From NCBI RefSeq assembly GCF_021379005.1, contig NZ_CP075171.1:310001-374000 (forward strand): a DNA stretch of 64,000 nucleotides, written 5' to 3'. A program made the translations under genes and the position numbers. Under the pieces are notes generated by a model. That model was not told the origin of the DNA, ran no database searches, and saw only the letters and a program-made list of their open reading frames with translations. Shown here in pieces: positions 10,165-18,888 of this stretch (within the stretch, counting starts at the first letter, position 1; each line of letters opens with the position of its first letter). The stretch comes from Leptodesmis sichuanensis A121. Its GTDB lineage: Bacteria; Cyanobacteriota; Cyanobacteriia; Leptolyngbyales; Leptolyngbyaceae.

Positions 10165-10465
10165 TAGCTCCGCCGCCAGACCTTGCACTCGTTCTTCAGC
10201 GGGATTGGTCAGCCCGAAACCGCTCAGAAGCTTGTCAGTCGAGGCCGTGGTTTGCGGGTTAGCTGTGATTGCGAAAGCACCCAGACAATGGTTAGTGAGA
10301 GCCATAGCGAGGGGCGATCGGTGATCCCGAAACCGGCCAGGAGATTGTGAGTGAGGCGTGGTTGAAGGTCGATCAGTGCGTCGCTGAGCTAACAACGCTG
10401 TTGCAACGGATTGGTGAGCGATCGTGGCTGCGTTTGATAGCTTTTGCAACCGCTGAACAGCAACG
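10160..10465 (+). repeat. Short apparently non-coding cassette, copy 3 (306 bp)
   Basis: Third tandem copy. It is essentially the same as copy 4 (14344-14649), including the attC variant with GTGAGCGATCGTGGCTGCG in the central loop. Confidence 0.7.
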
Positions 10466-10470
10466 TTAGA
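10388..10470 (+). other. attC site 3
   Basis: GCTAAC at 10388 and GTTAGA at 10465-10470. Same arms as site 1; the loop contains a GCGATCG palindrome. 83 bp. Confidence 0.83.
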
Positions 10471-10532
10471 CCTCTTAAGTATCGGTTACGGCAGATATTT
10501 GAAGGCATCGGTAAGCATTTAGAGCCAAGTCA

Positions 10533-10661
10533 ATGCCAGACGACAATAGCAACAAGAATCAAGATTCTCGCACCCAAATTACTCTGGCTCTCATTGGGCT
10601 ATTCGGCACAATAGGTGTAGCTTTGATTACAAATTGGGATAAGGAGCTTGCAAATAAATAA
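10533..10661 (+). pseudogene. 5' part of a small membrane protein gene split by ISAzo13-type element
   Basis: The frame from ATG 10533 encodes a hydrophilic N-terminus (MPDDNSNKNQDSRTQ), then one hydrophobic segment (TLALIGLFGTIGVALI) ending in NWD, where the IS begins at 10642; six IS-encoded codons follow before a stop. Joined across the IS with one copy of the TA target, the frame continues exactly into the piece at 11966-12360 (109 + 395 = 504 bases), giving a 167-residue single-pass protein. The 5' end lies 63 bases after attC site 3, so this was the first gene of its cassette. Confidence 0.75.
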
Positions 10662-10741
10662 AATACCAGTCATTTTAGCGGGAGCAGAGCGGAAATATCC
10701 CTCTCCTGGCTGAGAATCTCTAGAACAACACTCTCCTTACC

Positions 10742-11212
10742 ATGCTCGACGACAAGATTAAAGCAAGCCTGAAAGATGCTGCTCGAAAGCTGACTGGACA
10801 CCGTAAGCGAGATTTTATCGCAAAAGTTGCAGAGGACTATTTTGACGGTTCAGCCCGGAAAACGGAAACGGTTTTAGGGTGGAATCGCGCCAGTGTGCAA
10901 CTGGGTCTGCATGAACGCCGCAGTGGAATCACCTGTGTTGATAACTATCGAGCTAGAGGGCGGCATAAAAGCGAAGTGGTGTTGGTCAATTTGGAAGCCG
11001 ATATTGCCAGTTTAGTGGACAGGCAAGCCCAAGCTGATCCGAAATTTCAATCGACCTTCTTATATGCTCGTATCAGTGCCCAAGCCGTCCGAGATGCCTT
11101 AAGTGAGCAGAAGGGCTACGACGAGGAACAACTGCCTTCGCGTCAGACCATTGGGGCAATTCTCAATCGCATGGGATATCGCCTAAAAAAACACAAAAAG
11201 TCAAACCGTTGA
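10742..11212 (+). CDS. ISAzo13-family transposase, N-terminal frame (copy A)
   Basis: A 156-residue N-terminal half of the transposase with the DNA-binding region. The frame ends just after a run of seven A residues (11174-11180) where copy B has six. The family protein appears to continue in another frame from there, so slippage on the A run may join the two halves. Eight A residues would give one open frame (RLKKTQKVKPLKKIAQTDA). It could therefore be programmed or transcriptional slippage, or simply decay. Confidence 0.75.
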   Translation: MLDDKIKASLKDAARKLTGHRKRDFIAKVAEDYFDGSARKTETVLGWNRASVQLGLHERRSGITCVDNYRARGRHKSEVVLVNLEADIASLVDRQAQADPKFQSTFLYARISAQAVRDALSEQKGYDEEQLPSRQTIGAILNRMGYRLKKHKKSNR

Positions 11213-11936
11213 AGAAGATCGCTCAAACCGATGCCATCTTTGACAATGTTGCTCAAGAGAATCAACGGGCTGATGCCAATCCGAAGTCCTTGAGGCTCTC
11301 GATTGACACCAAAGCCAAAGTTAAGATCGGCAATCTATCGCGTAATGGCAAGGATCGCACTCTAGAAGCCAGAAAAGCCGACGACCACGATAGTGAGTGG
11401 CAGTCGGTGTTAGTGCCTTTGGCATTCTCAATCTCGACAACGACGAGTTGTCGATTTACTTCGGTCAATCGGCTGAAACCAGCGATTTTATAGCCGATTG
11501 TTTGGAGTGGTGGTGGCAGGACAATCAAGACCATTACCCGGAGATTGAGGAATGGGTGATCAATTTAGATGGAGGACCCGCCACTCGCAGTGATCGCACT
11601 CAGTTCATCAAACGCATGGTTGAACTCGCCCAAACGATCATGCTCCCGATTCGATTGATTTACTACCCGCCTTATCACAGTAAATACAATGCCATTGAAC
11701 GATGCTGGGCAGCGCTTGAGCAGTATTGGAATGGAGCCATCTTGGATTCGGTAGAAGCGGCAGTTCAATGGGCCAGTCACATGACCTGGAAAGCAATGAA
11801 TCCAGTCGTTTATCTGGTTGAAGGCATTTATGAAAAAGGGGTCAAGGTATTGGCTGAGGAGCTAGCAGATTATCTCCCTTTCTGGCAACGGTCTGAAGCT
11901 CTGCCCAAATGGGATATTACTATTCTCCCCGATTGA
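11209..11936 (+). pseudogene. ISAzo13-family transposase, catalytic part, frameshifted (copy A)
   Basis: Encodes the catalytic part from MKKIAQTDAIFDN to the C-terminus, but in two frames. At about 11414-11420 copy A reads GTGCCTTTGGC where copy B has GTGCCTTTTGGC, so the frame from 11209 ends at 11493 and the remainder is read from 11397. The presumed DDE residues are visible in SIDTKAKVKIG, INLDGGPATRSDR and NAIERCWAALEQ. The deletion makes this copy non-functional. Confidence 0.85.
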
Positions 11937-11963
11937 TTGGGATATTATTTAATTGCAAACCCC

Positions 11964-12360
11964 TAAGTTCTTCCCCCCTGAACCTTCAGCATCTGTGACA
12001 CCTTCAGGAGTCAGGGAATCGACTGTATCACCCTTGCCATCAGTTTCTGCTTCACCCTCGCCATTGGTTTCTTTATCGCCTTCACCATCGGTTGACAGAC
12101 CTTCACCATCGGCTGACAGGACGATACAATCAAATTGGCAATTTATCGGTACTGCCGCAACAGGAGAAAGCGTTTTCGTTGATAGCAGCAGCATCAAAAA
12201 GTCAGCCGATGCAGTTGACTTTACTTACAGGATTGGAGGTGAGGTCTTGGTTGCACAGGCTGATTGCCGTGGCGATCGATGGTATGTCAATAAATATAAC
12301 CGATGGTATTCTCCATCAAGTCAGGCAACTCAAGATATGCTGAGATATGTTTGTAGGTAA
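11964..12360 (+). pseudogene. 3' part of the split small membrane protein gene
   Basis: Continues the frame of 10533-10641. After KFFPPEP comes a Pro/Ser/Thr-rich linker of about 45 residues (repeated SPSPS-type units), then a domain starting WQFIGTAATGESVFVD with two Cys (ADCRGDRW and the C-terminal YVCR). That arrangement suggests an N-terminally anchored protein whose compact domain lies outside the membrane. A frame beginning inside the IS end (11953) could express the C-terminal domain without its anchor. Function unknown. Confidence 0.7.
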
Positions 12361-12373
12361 ACTTTATGAGTCT

Positions 12374-12601
12374 ATGAGTCAAATCCAACAATTTACAGCC
12401 ATAATCGAGCGTGAGGGAGACGGATATGTCTCTTTATGCCCACAATTAGACATTGCGAGTCAAGGCAATACCGTTGAGGAAGCCAGAAATAATCTGGTTG
12501 AAGCACTAGAGTTATTCTTTGAAGTTGCCGATCCGTCTGAAATTAGGAGTCGATTGCACAGTGAAGTGTTTGTGACCAGTTTGGAGGTTATCGTTGGGTA
12601 G
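12374..12601 (+). CDS. hicB: HicB-family antitoxin
   Basis: A 75-residue HicB-type antitoxin with the partial RNase H-like fold motif ERDGYVSLCPQLDIAS-QGNT-EEARNNLVEAL (here GEGDGYVSLCPQLD). It binds and neutralises HicA. The ATG at 12374 (MSQIQQF) gives the usual start of the fold; a longer frame from 12347 is possible. It overlaps hicA by 8 bases, so the two are translationally coupled. Here the antitoxin comes first, the reverse of the classic hicAB order but common in cyanobacteria. Part of the cassette ending at attC site 4. Confidence 0.88.
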   Translation: MSQIQQFTAIIEREGDGYVSLCPQLDIASQGNTVEEARNNLVEALELFFEVADPSEIRSRLHSEVFVTSLEVIVG

Positions 12602-12818
12602 GTTACGAGTTCTATCAGCCCAAGAAGTGTGTAAGATTCTCGAACAACACGGATTCGTCAAGGTTCGGCAGCGTGGAAGCCACATCATCATGCAAAAGCG
12701 CAATGAGAATTCGACAATAACCGTTCCTGTACCAAGTTATGCAGAGATACGTACTGGCACTTTGCAGTCAATTATTCGGCAATCAGGCTTGTCTCGATCT
12801 TTGTTTGAAATCCCCTAG
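12594..12818 (+). CDS. hicA: HicA-family toxin (mRNA interferase)
   Basis: A 74-residue HicA toxin with a dsRNA-binding-like fold. The catalytic His lies in the RQRGSHIIM motif (His30), followed by the usual TITVPVPSYAEIRTGTLQSIIRQSGLS strand-helix segment, which is diagnostic of the family. The TTG start is supported by a GGAGG at 12582-12586. It cleaves mRNA when not held by HicB. Ten bases separate its stop from the start of attC site 4. Confidence 0.9.
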   Translation: MGRLRVLSAQEVCKILEQHGFVKVRQRGSHIIMQKRNENSTITVPVPSYAEIRTGTLQSIIRQSGLSRSLFEIP

Positions 12819-12827
12819 CAGCGCGGG

Positions 12828-12914
12828 GTCTAACAATCGTGTTGCAGCGGACGGTATAAAAGATCTTGGTGTTGATGCGAAGGTTATTAGCCGCCGCTGA
12901 ACACGACCGTTAGA
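12828..12914 (+). other. attC site 4
   Basis: GTCTAAC at 12828 and GTTAGA at 12909-12914. Arms TCGTGTTGCAGCGG and CCGCTGAACACGA pair with a displaced base. 87 bp. Confidence 0.88.
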
Positions 12915-12956
12915 CCGCTTGTATGTGACATCAGGAATCAAATGAAGGAGGGGGAA

Positions 12957-13568
12957 ATGCCAGTCGATATCGCCACAATCGGAACTTTGGTGACCATAAC
13001 AAAGGGGTTGGTCGAGATTATTAAGGGCATCGGCTCGTTCTTCGGAGGTGCGTCAGACAAGATCAAGTTGAGCCGCGAGTTCCGGACGCTCTATAATCGC
13101 ATCGATATGTTAGCCCTTCAGCTTGAGCAGTGTGAGCGTCTGACGAGAAATGTTCCGGCTTGGCTTGAGTTGGCAAATCGAATGCCGTTGTGGGGCGACC
13201 CCGAACAACTAGAAGTAAATCAGGCTCAGAGTATCGACCGAGACCTTCGCAGTCTGATCCACGAATCAGTTCGTGATCATTTCAGCGGGACTTTTTTTCA
13301 GACTGATTTCAATCGCCTGCCTGATGTTCCCGTTCAAGTTGAAATCTTCCGCGCGCAACTCCGAACCCTTGACCAAACCGTGTCTGCTATTCAACCAGGG
13401 AACATTCAAGCATTGAAGGCAATGTGGTCACAGATCACTACCCAATTCAACGATTCGCGCAACACCGCTTGGGATATTCAACGAAAGGCAGAGGATCTTC
13501 AGGGTGCCCTGATTCGGGAGTTGCATGATGCGGCAGCTAGCGGTTTGAAGGAGTTGAATGCGGTCTAA
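12957..13568 (+). CDS. Helical protein of unknown function
   Basis: A 203-residue protein I do not recognise. The ATG at 12957 follows a strong GGAGGGGG (12947-12954); an ATG at 12942 is also in frame. Residues 5-30 (IATIGTLVTITKGLVEIIKGIGSFFGG) form a moderately hydrophobic, possibly amphipathic helix, and the rest looks helical (LYNRIDMLALQLEQCERL, QALKAMWSQITTQFNDSRN). The N-terminus recalls the short membrane-active or effector-associated segments in cyanobacterial conflict proteins, but this is only a resemblance. It is the first gene of a cassette that also holds a PIN toxin pair. Confidence 0.7.
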   Translation: MPVDIATIGTLVTITKGLVEIIKGIGSFFGGASDKIKLSREFRTLYNRIDMLALQLEQCERLTRNVPAWLELANRMPLWGDPEQLEVNQAQSIDRDLRSLIHESVRDHFSGTFFQTDFNRLPDVPVQVEIFRAQLRTLDQTVSAIQPGNIQALKAMWSQITTQFNDSRNTAWDIQRKAEDLQGALIRELHDAAASGLKELNAV

Positions 13569-13636
13569 GATAGCTTCCGAGATGGACGAGCAGCGGTGTG
13601 GACTAAAATAAGAAGAGGTTGCTGTCCATTTCCTGC

Positions 13637-14110
13637 ATGAGCGAAACAGTTTATATTGAAACGAGTATTTTAGGCTATCTCACTGCTCGACCCAGCAGAG
13701 ATATTGTAGTGGCTGCAAATATTGAGATCACAAGGGAGTGGTGGGAAACACGCCGCAATGCTTTCCAACTCTATGCATCCCAGGCAGTCATAAAAGAAAC
13801 TTCTCAAGGAGATGCTGAAATTGCCTCTCAACGCCTCGAAATCATTCGCGATCTTGCGTTGCTTGACTTGAACCAATCTGTGCTTGATTTGGCAGAGCAA
13901 TTTCTGGAACGTAGCAGCCTCCCTGCAAAAGCCGATGTTGATGCTGTTCATATTGCAGCCGCAACAGTTCATGGTATGGATTATTTGCTCACATGGAATT
14001 GCAAGCATATCGCCAATGCCCAAATTCAGAGAAAACTGGCAGAGATCAGCCTGGATTTTGGATACGAACTACCGATTCTTTGTACACCCTATGAACTTCT
14101 TGGAGATTGA
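13637..14110 (+). CDS. PIN-domain (VapC-like) toxin
   Basis: A 157-residue PIN-fold ribonuclease of the subfamily that starts VYIETSILGYLTARPSRD and has ITREWWE. Acidic residues of the putative metal site are E9 in IETS, the E in VIKETSQGD, the D pair in KADVDAVHIAAA and the later NCKHIAN region. The ATG at 13637 gives the normal PIN N-terminus (MSETVYIE). It ends two bases before the next gene's ATG, so toxin and antitoxin are coupled. This subfamily begins with Glu where classic VapC has Asp. Confidence 0.85.
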   Translation: MSETVYIETSILGYLTARPSRDIVVAANIEITREWWETRRNAFQLYASQAVIKETSQGDAEIASQRLEIIRDLALLDLNQSVLDLAEQFLERSSLPAKADVDAVHIAAATVHGMDYLLTWNCKHIANAQIQRKLAEISLDFGYELPILCTPYELLGD

Positions 14111-14112
14111 TT

Positions 14113-14340
14113 ATGTATCAAGACACAATTGTGGAAGAGATTCATAGAATTCGTGAGGAGTATTCGCGGTCGTTTAACCACGACTTGAAAGCCCTCTTCG
14201 CTGATTTACAAAAGCAGCAGGCAGCGAGCGGTAGAAAAGTTGTGACCTTGTCGCGAAAGCACGGTCTAACAACACGTTGGAGCGGACGGGCGAGAGATCT
14301 TAGTGGAGAAGCAAAGGAGACTAGCCGCCGCTCAACTTAG
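14113..14340 (+). CDS. Antitoxin of the PIN toxin, with attC-encoded C-terminus
   Basis: A 75-residue protein immediately downstream of the PIN toxin. Its N-terminal two thirds (MYQDTIVEEIHRIREEYSR, NHDLKALFADLQKQQA) match the small helical partners of this PIN subfamily in form. The frame does not stop before attC site 5 but runs 25 codons into it and stops at 14338-14340. The tail (about GLTTRWSGRARDLSGEAKE) is therefore encoded by recombination-site DNA, and cassette exchange cannot alter it because crossover lies beyond. Confidence 0.75.
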   Translation: MYQDTIVEEIHRIREEYSRSFNHDLKALFADLQKQQAASGRKVVTLSRKHGLTTRWSGRARDLSGEAKETSRRST

Positions 14341-14348
14341 CCGTTAGC
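14264..14348 (+). other. attC site 5
   Basis: GTCTAAC at 14264 and GTTAGC at 14343-14348. Arms ACACGTTGGAGCGG and CCGCTCAACTTAGC are complementary with mismatches. The end of the antitoxin gene overlaps it. 85 bp. Confidence 0.85.
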
Positions 14349-14649
14349 TAGCTCCGCCGCCAGACCTTGCACTCGTTCTTCAGCGGGATTGGTCAGCCCG
14401 AAACCGCTCAGAAGCTTGTCAGTCGAGGCCGTGGTTTGCGGGTTAGCTGTGATTGCGAAAGCACCCAGACAATGGTTAGTGAGAGCCATAGCGAGGGGCG
14501 ATCGGTGATCCCGAAACCGGCCAGGAGATTGTGAGTGAGGCGTGGTTGAAGGTCGATCAGTGCGTCGCTGAGCTAACAACGCTGTTGCAACGGATTGGTG
14601 AGCGATCGTGGCTGCGTTTGATAGCTTTTGCAACCGCTGAACAGCAACG
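14344..14649 (+). repeat. Short apparently non-coding cassette, copy 4 (306 bp)
   Basis: Same as copy 3 (10160-10465) as far as compared by eye, including its attC variant. A long minus-strand frame (14337-14885) crosses copies 4 and 5 and the attC between them, which is a by-product of the repeat. Confidence 0.7.
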
Positions 14650-14654
14650 TTAGC
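14572..14654 (+). other. attC site 6
   Basis: GCTAAC at 14572 and GTTAGC at 14649-14654. Same sequence as site 3 except the last base of the right box. 83 bp. Confidence 0.85.
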
Positions 14655-14957
14655 TAGCTCCGCCGCCAGACCTTGCACTCGTTCTTCAGCGGGATTGGTC
14701 AGCCCGAAACCGCTCAGAAGCTTGTCAGTCGAGGCCGTGGTTTGCGGGTTAGCTGTGATTGCGAAAGCACCCAGACAATGGTTAGTGAGAGCCATAGCGA
14801 GGGGCGATCGGTGATCCCGAAACCGCCCAGGAGATTGGGGGTGAGGCGTGGTTAGGGGGCGATCAGTGCGTCGCTGAGCTAACAACGCTGTTGCAACGGA
14901 TTGGTGAGTTCTGGCTGTAGGGGAGCAAGGTTGATCTGCAACCGCTGAACAGCACCG
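14650..14957 (+). repeat. Short apparently non-coding cassette, copy 5 (308 bp)
   Basis: Tandem with copy 4. The left part is as in copy 3/4 and the right part as in copy 2, a mosaic that suggests recombination between copies. Confidence 0.7.
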
Positions 14958-14962
14958 TTAGG
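14878..14962 (+). other. attC site 7
   Basis: GCTAAC at 14878 and GTTAGG at 14957-14962. Arms as in site 2. 85 bp. Confidence 0.83.
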
Positions 14963-15058
14963 CTGCTCTAAGTTATCTGTGAGGACATTGCTTAAAGCCT
15001 CCGGTGTAGTATTTAGGGTTAAGCAAGTAGGCTGAGGGAAGTTTAAACTTCAACGACT

Positions 15059-15442
15059 ATGAAATGCTCTCCTGTCAATGAATTAGAATTATTCATTACT
15101 GAAGCTAATAGGCTCACATCCAAATCGTTTTATCAAGTTCTCAATTCTGGTGAAGAAGTTGGGTTTTCGGATGGGGCTTTCCCTGAAAATGCGCCAACAG
15201 TAGAACAACTTGAATCTTATCTTCTTCATTTTCGCAAGTTCATTCAAAAGAATGATCGAGTTTATTTTCGAATTGTGAACCAGTACGTTAACGAGCTGGC
15301 GATCCATCAGGCTAGTTTTCTCGACGAATGGAATATGGTGTACAAAGCCTTCGAGGAATTGATAGAGGCTAAAGCGTTAACTGGCAGGGTTATAACTCAT
15401 ATGCCAGATAGGGAGCGTGTCACCTTTTGGGGAGAAAAATGA
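15059..15442 (+). pseudogene. 5' part of a gene of unknown function split by an ISKra4-type element
   Basis: The natural frame runs from ATG 15059 (MKCSPVNELELFITEANRL) to base 15410, where the IS begins; the last 10 codons now come from the IS end. Without the IS and one 9-bp duplication it continues exactly into 16600-16826 (352 + 227 = 579 bases, 192 residues). The protein is soluble and helix-rich (FRKFIQKNDRVYFRIVNQY) with no motif I recognise. It stands directly before a BrnT/BrnA pair in the cassette that starts after attC site 7. Confidence 0.75.
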
Positions 15443-15475
15443 GCATAGAGATAGGTCTCTTTCTCTATCAGCAGT

Positions 15476-15694
15476 ATGACTCCAGAACAACAACAGGAAC
15501 TTGAACAACATGTCGCGCGGATCGCTCAAATTCTGCACCAGGACGCACAAGCTCAAGGTCTGCCGATGAGTTCGTTAGCCGAGATTGAAGCGACGGTGAG
15601 AGAGCAGATGCAAGTCCATGTGTCGCCACAAATCGGTATTTTTTTATCGACCAGGTCAGTCCCCCGCACGTCGGAGCCTATGAACGAAGCGTAA
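15476..15694 (+). CDS. ISKra4-family transposase, N-terminal frame (element C)
   Basis: A 72-residue helical N-terminal part (MTPEQQQELEQHVARIAQI). The complete transposase would need a -1 shift near an AAA just at the stop (15692-15696), which joins it to the next frame reading KSILGALKLTRAQ. The same two-frame layout is seen in the other ISKra4-type copies in this window, so the shift is probably the normal mode of expression. Confidence 0.8.
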   Translation: MTPEQQQELEQHVARIAQILHQDAQAQGLPMSSLAEIEATVREQMQVHVSPQIGIFLSTRSVPRTSEPMNEA

Positions 15695-15702
15695 AGAGTA
15701 TT

Positions 15703-16577
15703 TTGGGAGCGTTGAAGTTGACACGAGCGCAAGCACTGGCGCTAGAGGTCAAACCCAGTAGCCAAATCAGTCCATACCTGGAGATGTGCTGCTTACGAGC
15801 CAGTGCAAATGCCTCCTACCGGGAGGCGGCAGCAGAAGTCGCAATCATGACTGGCATCAAAGTCAGCCTGAAGACCCAGCAACGCATCGTGCATCGCCAA
15901 GACTTTAGCCCTCCAGAGGGCGACAGAGCCGTTGAGGTCAACCAAATGAGTTTGGACGGGGGCAACATTCGCCTAATCACCCCAGCCGGAAAACCGAGCC
16001 AATGGCGACAGTACAAAGCCTTGCGGGTGAATGGGGATGGTGTTGGGGTAGCTTATTACCAAGCCAATGACCAACTGTGTCAATGGGTGGAAACCTTAGT
16101 GACAGCGACCCTGTTGTATTGTCTAGGGGACGGACATCCGGGAATTTGGGGAGTGTATGCTCAAATGCAGTTGAGTAGCCCACGCCGGGAGATTTTAGAC
16201 TGGTATCACCTCAAGGAAAACCTATACAAAGTGGGTGGGTCGCTCAAACGCTTGCAGGAGGCAGAAACTCTGTTGTGGCAAGGCAAGGTGAATGAGGTGT
16301 TAGCTTTGTTTGATGCGTTGAACAAACCCCAAGCGCATAAATTCTGCGACTATTTGCGGACTCACCAAGACCGGATTCCCAACTATGAATATTACCAGAG
16401 CGAAGGCATTCCAATTGGTTCTGGGGATGTCGAGTCATGGGTCAAACAGATTGACCGTCGCACTCAAATTTCCGGTGCTCAATGGAGAGAAGATCATGTT
16501 CCTCAAGTGCTGGCTCATCGATGTGCTTATTTGAATGGTCAACTTGACCCTACTTCCCCCATTTCTCTCTCAAAAAA

Positions 16578-16581
<4 letters not shown>
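15703..16581 (+). CDS. ISKra4-family transposase, catalytic frame (element C)
   Basis: A 292-residue catalytic part with the family signatures CLGDGHPGIWGVYAQMQ, RREILDWYHLKENLYKVGGS and IGSGDVESWVKQIDRRTQISGAQW; the Asp/Glu residues in the first and last are candidate DDE residues. Usual members read SGAIES where this one has SGDVES. The frame is intact from TTG 15703, so the element may still be active. Confidence 0.9.
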
Positions 16582-17329
<748 letters not shown>

Positions 17330-17335
<6 letters not shown>

Positions 17336-17414
17336 CACTGCGTTGGTGCGGACGGTACAGAGGTTATCGGTCAGTGTTTGAGGTTATCTACCGCCGCACA
17401 ACTTCACCGTTAGC
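17330..17414 (+). other. attC site 8
   Basis: GCCTAAC at 17330 and GTTAGC at 17409-17414, with arms TGCGTTGGTGCGG and CCGCACAACTTCACC. Its right half matches site 11. 85 bp. Confidence 0.86.
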
Positions 17415-17581
17415 CCTCAAGTCCCCGGTTGAGGCATCCATAGATTTGGGCTCTTCTTGTTAAAGCTCCGTTGGCCTACGAGCTAGGTGAGACGCAGTTT
17501 TTGAGGATGATTTGAGAAGTCCGTAGAGTATCATTAAGCCTGTTCCTGCTAGTATGCACGAGTGTGCATACTATAATTGAG

Positions 17582-17848
17582 ATGGTTTACCAGTGGAACA
17601 GGGAGAAGGCCGCAGCCAATCTGCGTAAGCATGGCATTGACTTTGCTGATGCTGTGTCCGTTTTCTCCGATGACCTAGCCCTTACCATTCCAGACGAGCG
17701 ATTTGACGAAGAACGGTTTGTCACGATTGGACTAGATGGGTTCGGTCGGGTTTTGGTAGTGGTCTATACCCTGCGAGGCGAGGCGATTCGGGTCATCTCA
17801 GCCCGCAAAGCAAGCAGGCAGGAGCGGCAGCAATACGAGGAAGGATAA
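17582..17848 (+). CDS. brnT: BrnT-family toxin
   Basis: An 88-residue BrnT (MVYQWNREKAAANLRKHGIDFADAVSVF; C-terminal VISARKASRQERQQYEE). ATG 17582 is chosen because the family starts just before the WN motif; an in-frame ATG at 17564 would add six residues. It is two bases from the following antitoxin gene, and the pair forms one cassette with attC site 9. About 170 bases before it contain no recognisable gene and presumably hold its promoter. Confidence 0.92.
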   Translation: MVYQWNREKAAANLRKHGIDFADAVSVFSDDLALTIPDERFDEERFVTIGLDGFGRVLVVVYTLRGEAIRVISARKASRQERQQYEEG

Positions 17849-17850
17849 CT

Positions 17851-18108
17851 ATGGAATCCGAATACGATTTCAGTCAGGGCAAGCGAGGCGCGGTTGACCC
17901 GACACTATCAGGCAAAACGCGTATTACGATCCGGCTTGATGATGACATACTGGCGTGGTTTCGCGAACAGGTTCATACCGCAGGCGGGGGAAACTATCAA
18001 ACCTTAATTAATGAAGCCCTACGTCAACATATTCAGGCCATCCGCCAACCACTTGAGGAAACGTTGCGGAAGGTAGTTCGTGAAGAACTTGAACGCATTG
18101 AGAGGTAA
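17851..18108 (+). CDS. brnA: BrnA-family antitoxin
   Basis: An 85-residue antitoxin with the BrnA/CopG-like segment TRITIRLDDDILAWFREQ, then NYQTLINEALRQHIQ, the ribbon-helix-helix that binds the operon operator. The long C-terminal tail is strongly charged (EETLRKVVREELERIER). Directly downstream of brnT. Confidence 0.92.
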   Translation: MESEYDFSQGKRGAVDPTLSGKTRITIRLDDDILAWFREQVHTAGGGNYQTLINEALRQHIQAIRQPLEETLRKVVREELERIER

Positions 18109-18122
18109 AGCTGTTGCTGAGC

Positions 18123-18207
18123 GCTAACAAGTCGCCGCACCGGAACGGCGAAAGGTAGTTAGCTAGGTAGCAAAAGTAGTCTGCGTCCGGTGGGCTTGGT
18201 CGTTAGC
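18123..18207 (+). other. attC site 9
   Basis: GCTAAC at 18123 and GTTAGC at 18202-18207, with arms AAGTCGCCGCACCGGA and TCCGGTGGGCTTGG. The core differs from the other sites, so this cassette may come from another integron lineage. 85 bp. Confidence 0.82.
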
Positions 18208-18682
18208 TAGCTCCGCGCTCAGTCCTTGCACTCGTTCTTCAGCGGGATTGGTCAGCCCGAAACCGCTCAGAAGCTTGTCAGTCGGGCGCATCCCAGTTAT
18301 GCAAGTTTGCCCTCATCCCCCAGCCCCTTCTCCCAAAAAGGGAGAAGGGGAGCCGGATTGGAAGTCCCTCTCCCGCTTTGGGAGAGGGATTTAGGGTGAG
18401 GGTTACAAAAGTGGGATACACCCTGTCAGTCGAGGCCGTGGTTTGCGGATTAGCTGTGATTGCGAAAGCACCCAGACAATGGTTAGTGAGAGCCATAGCG
18501 AGGAGCGATCGGTTATCCCGAAACCGGCCAGGAGATTGTGAGTGAGGCGTGGTTGGAGGGCGACCCTTGCGGTATCTGCGAAGCAGCACGGTGCGTCGCT
18601 GAGCTAACAACGCTGTTGCAACGGATTGGTGAGTTCTGGCTGTAGGGGAGCAAGATTGATCCGCAACCGCTGAACAGCACCG
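18203..18682 (+). repeat. Short apparently non-coding cassette, copy 6, with MITE inside
   Basis: Same unit as copies 1-5, but interrupted at the target TGTCAGTCG by a 139-bp MITE and carrying a further small change before its attC (GCGGTATCTGCGAAGCAGCACG in place of ATCA). Without the MITE and its duplication it is about 330 bp. Confidence 0.72.
18285..18423. mobile_element. 139-bp MITE with ISKra4-like ends
   Basis: Flanked by a perfect 9-bp duplication TGTCAGTCG (18276-18284 and 18424-18432). Ends are GGCGCATCCCAGTTATGCAA and, inward from the right, GGGTGTATCCCACTTTTGTA, similar to the ends of the ISKra4 elements at 25715 and 31078 (GAGTGCATCCCAGTTTTGTA). The interior holds two G/C-rich hairpins (CTTCTCCC/GGGAGAAG and CCCTCTCCC/GGGAGAGGG), a sequence type common as dispersed repeats in cyanobacteria. 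Confidence 0.85.
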
Positions 18683-18687
18683 TTAGC
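18603..18687 (+). other. attC site 10
   Basis: GCTAAC at 18603 and GTTAGC at 18682-18687. Arms as in site 2 with two base changes. 85 bp. Confidence 0.85.
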
Positions 18688-18888
18688 TGGCTCCGCATCC
18701 AGCTTTTGCACTTGTCCTTCAGGGTTATCTGCAAATCCAAATCCGAAAGCGTCCCAAAGCGGTCTGTAAAGGATAAAACCTTTCAAATATTTCCAGGAAC
18801 GACCAGAGTAAAATTTAATTGGGGTGTCTAAGCTCCAATCGAACAATTCCATAAAGCAGGAAGCAGAACATAGCTTCCAGGGTGATTT

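Larger units (their letters stand above)
10642..11963 (+). mobile_element. ISAzo13-family element, copy A (1322 bp, degenerate)
   Basis: Ends are AGGAGCTTGCAAATAAATAA on the left and, read inward from the right, GGGGTTTGCAATTAAATAA. A TA flanks both sides (10640-10641 and 11964-11965). Copy B at 33477-34798 is the same element in opposite orientation and the same length, with one base gained and one lost between them. Copy A has a T deletion in its second reading frame, so it cannot make a complete transposase from one frame pair. Confidence 0.85.

Noticed and set aside
14337-14885. Minus-strand open frame of 182 codons across the short cassettes (and similar frames at 9447, 9773, 10081, 18278)
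   Set aside because: These frames cross attC sites and repeat the same sequence because the cassettes are duplicated. They are not kept in diverged copies such as 24278-24490.
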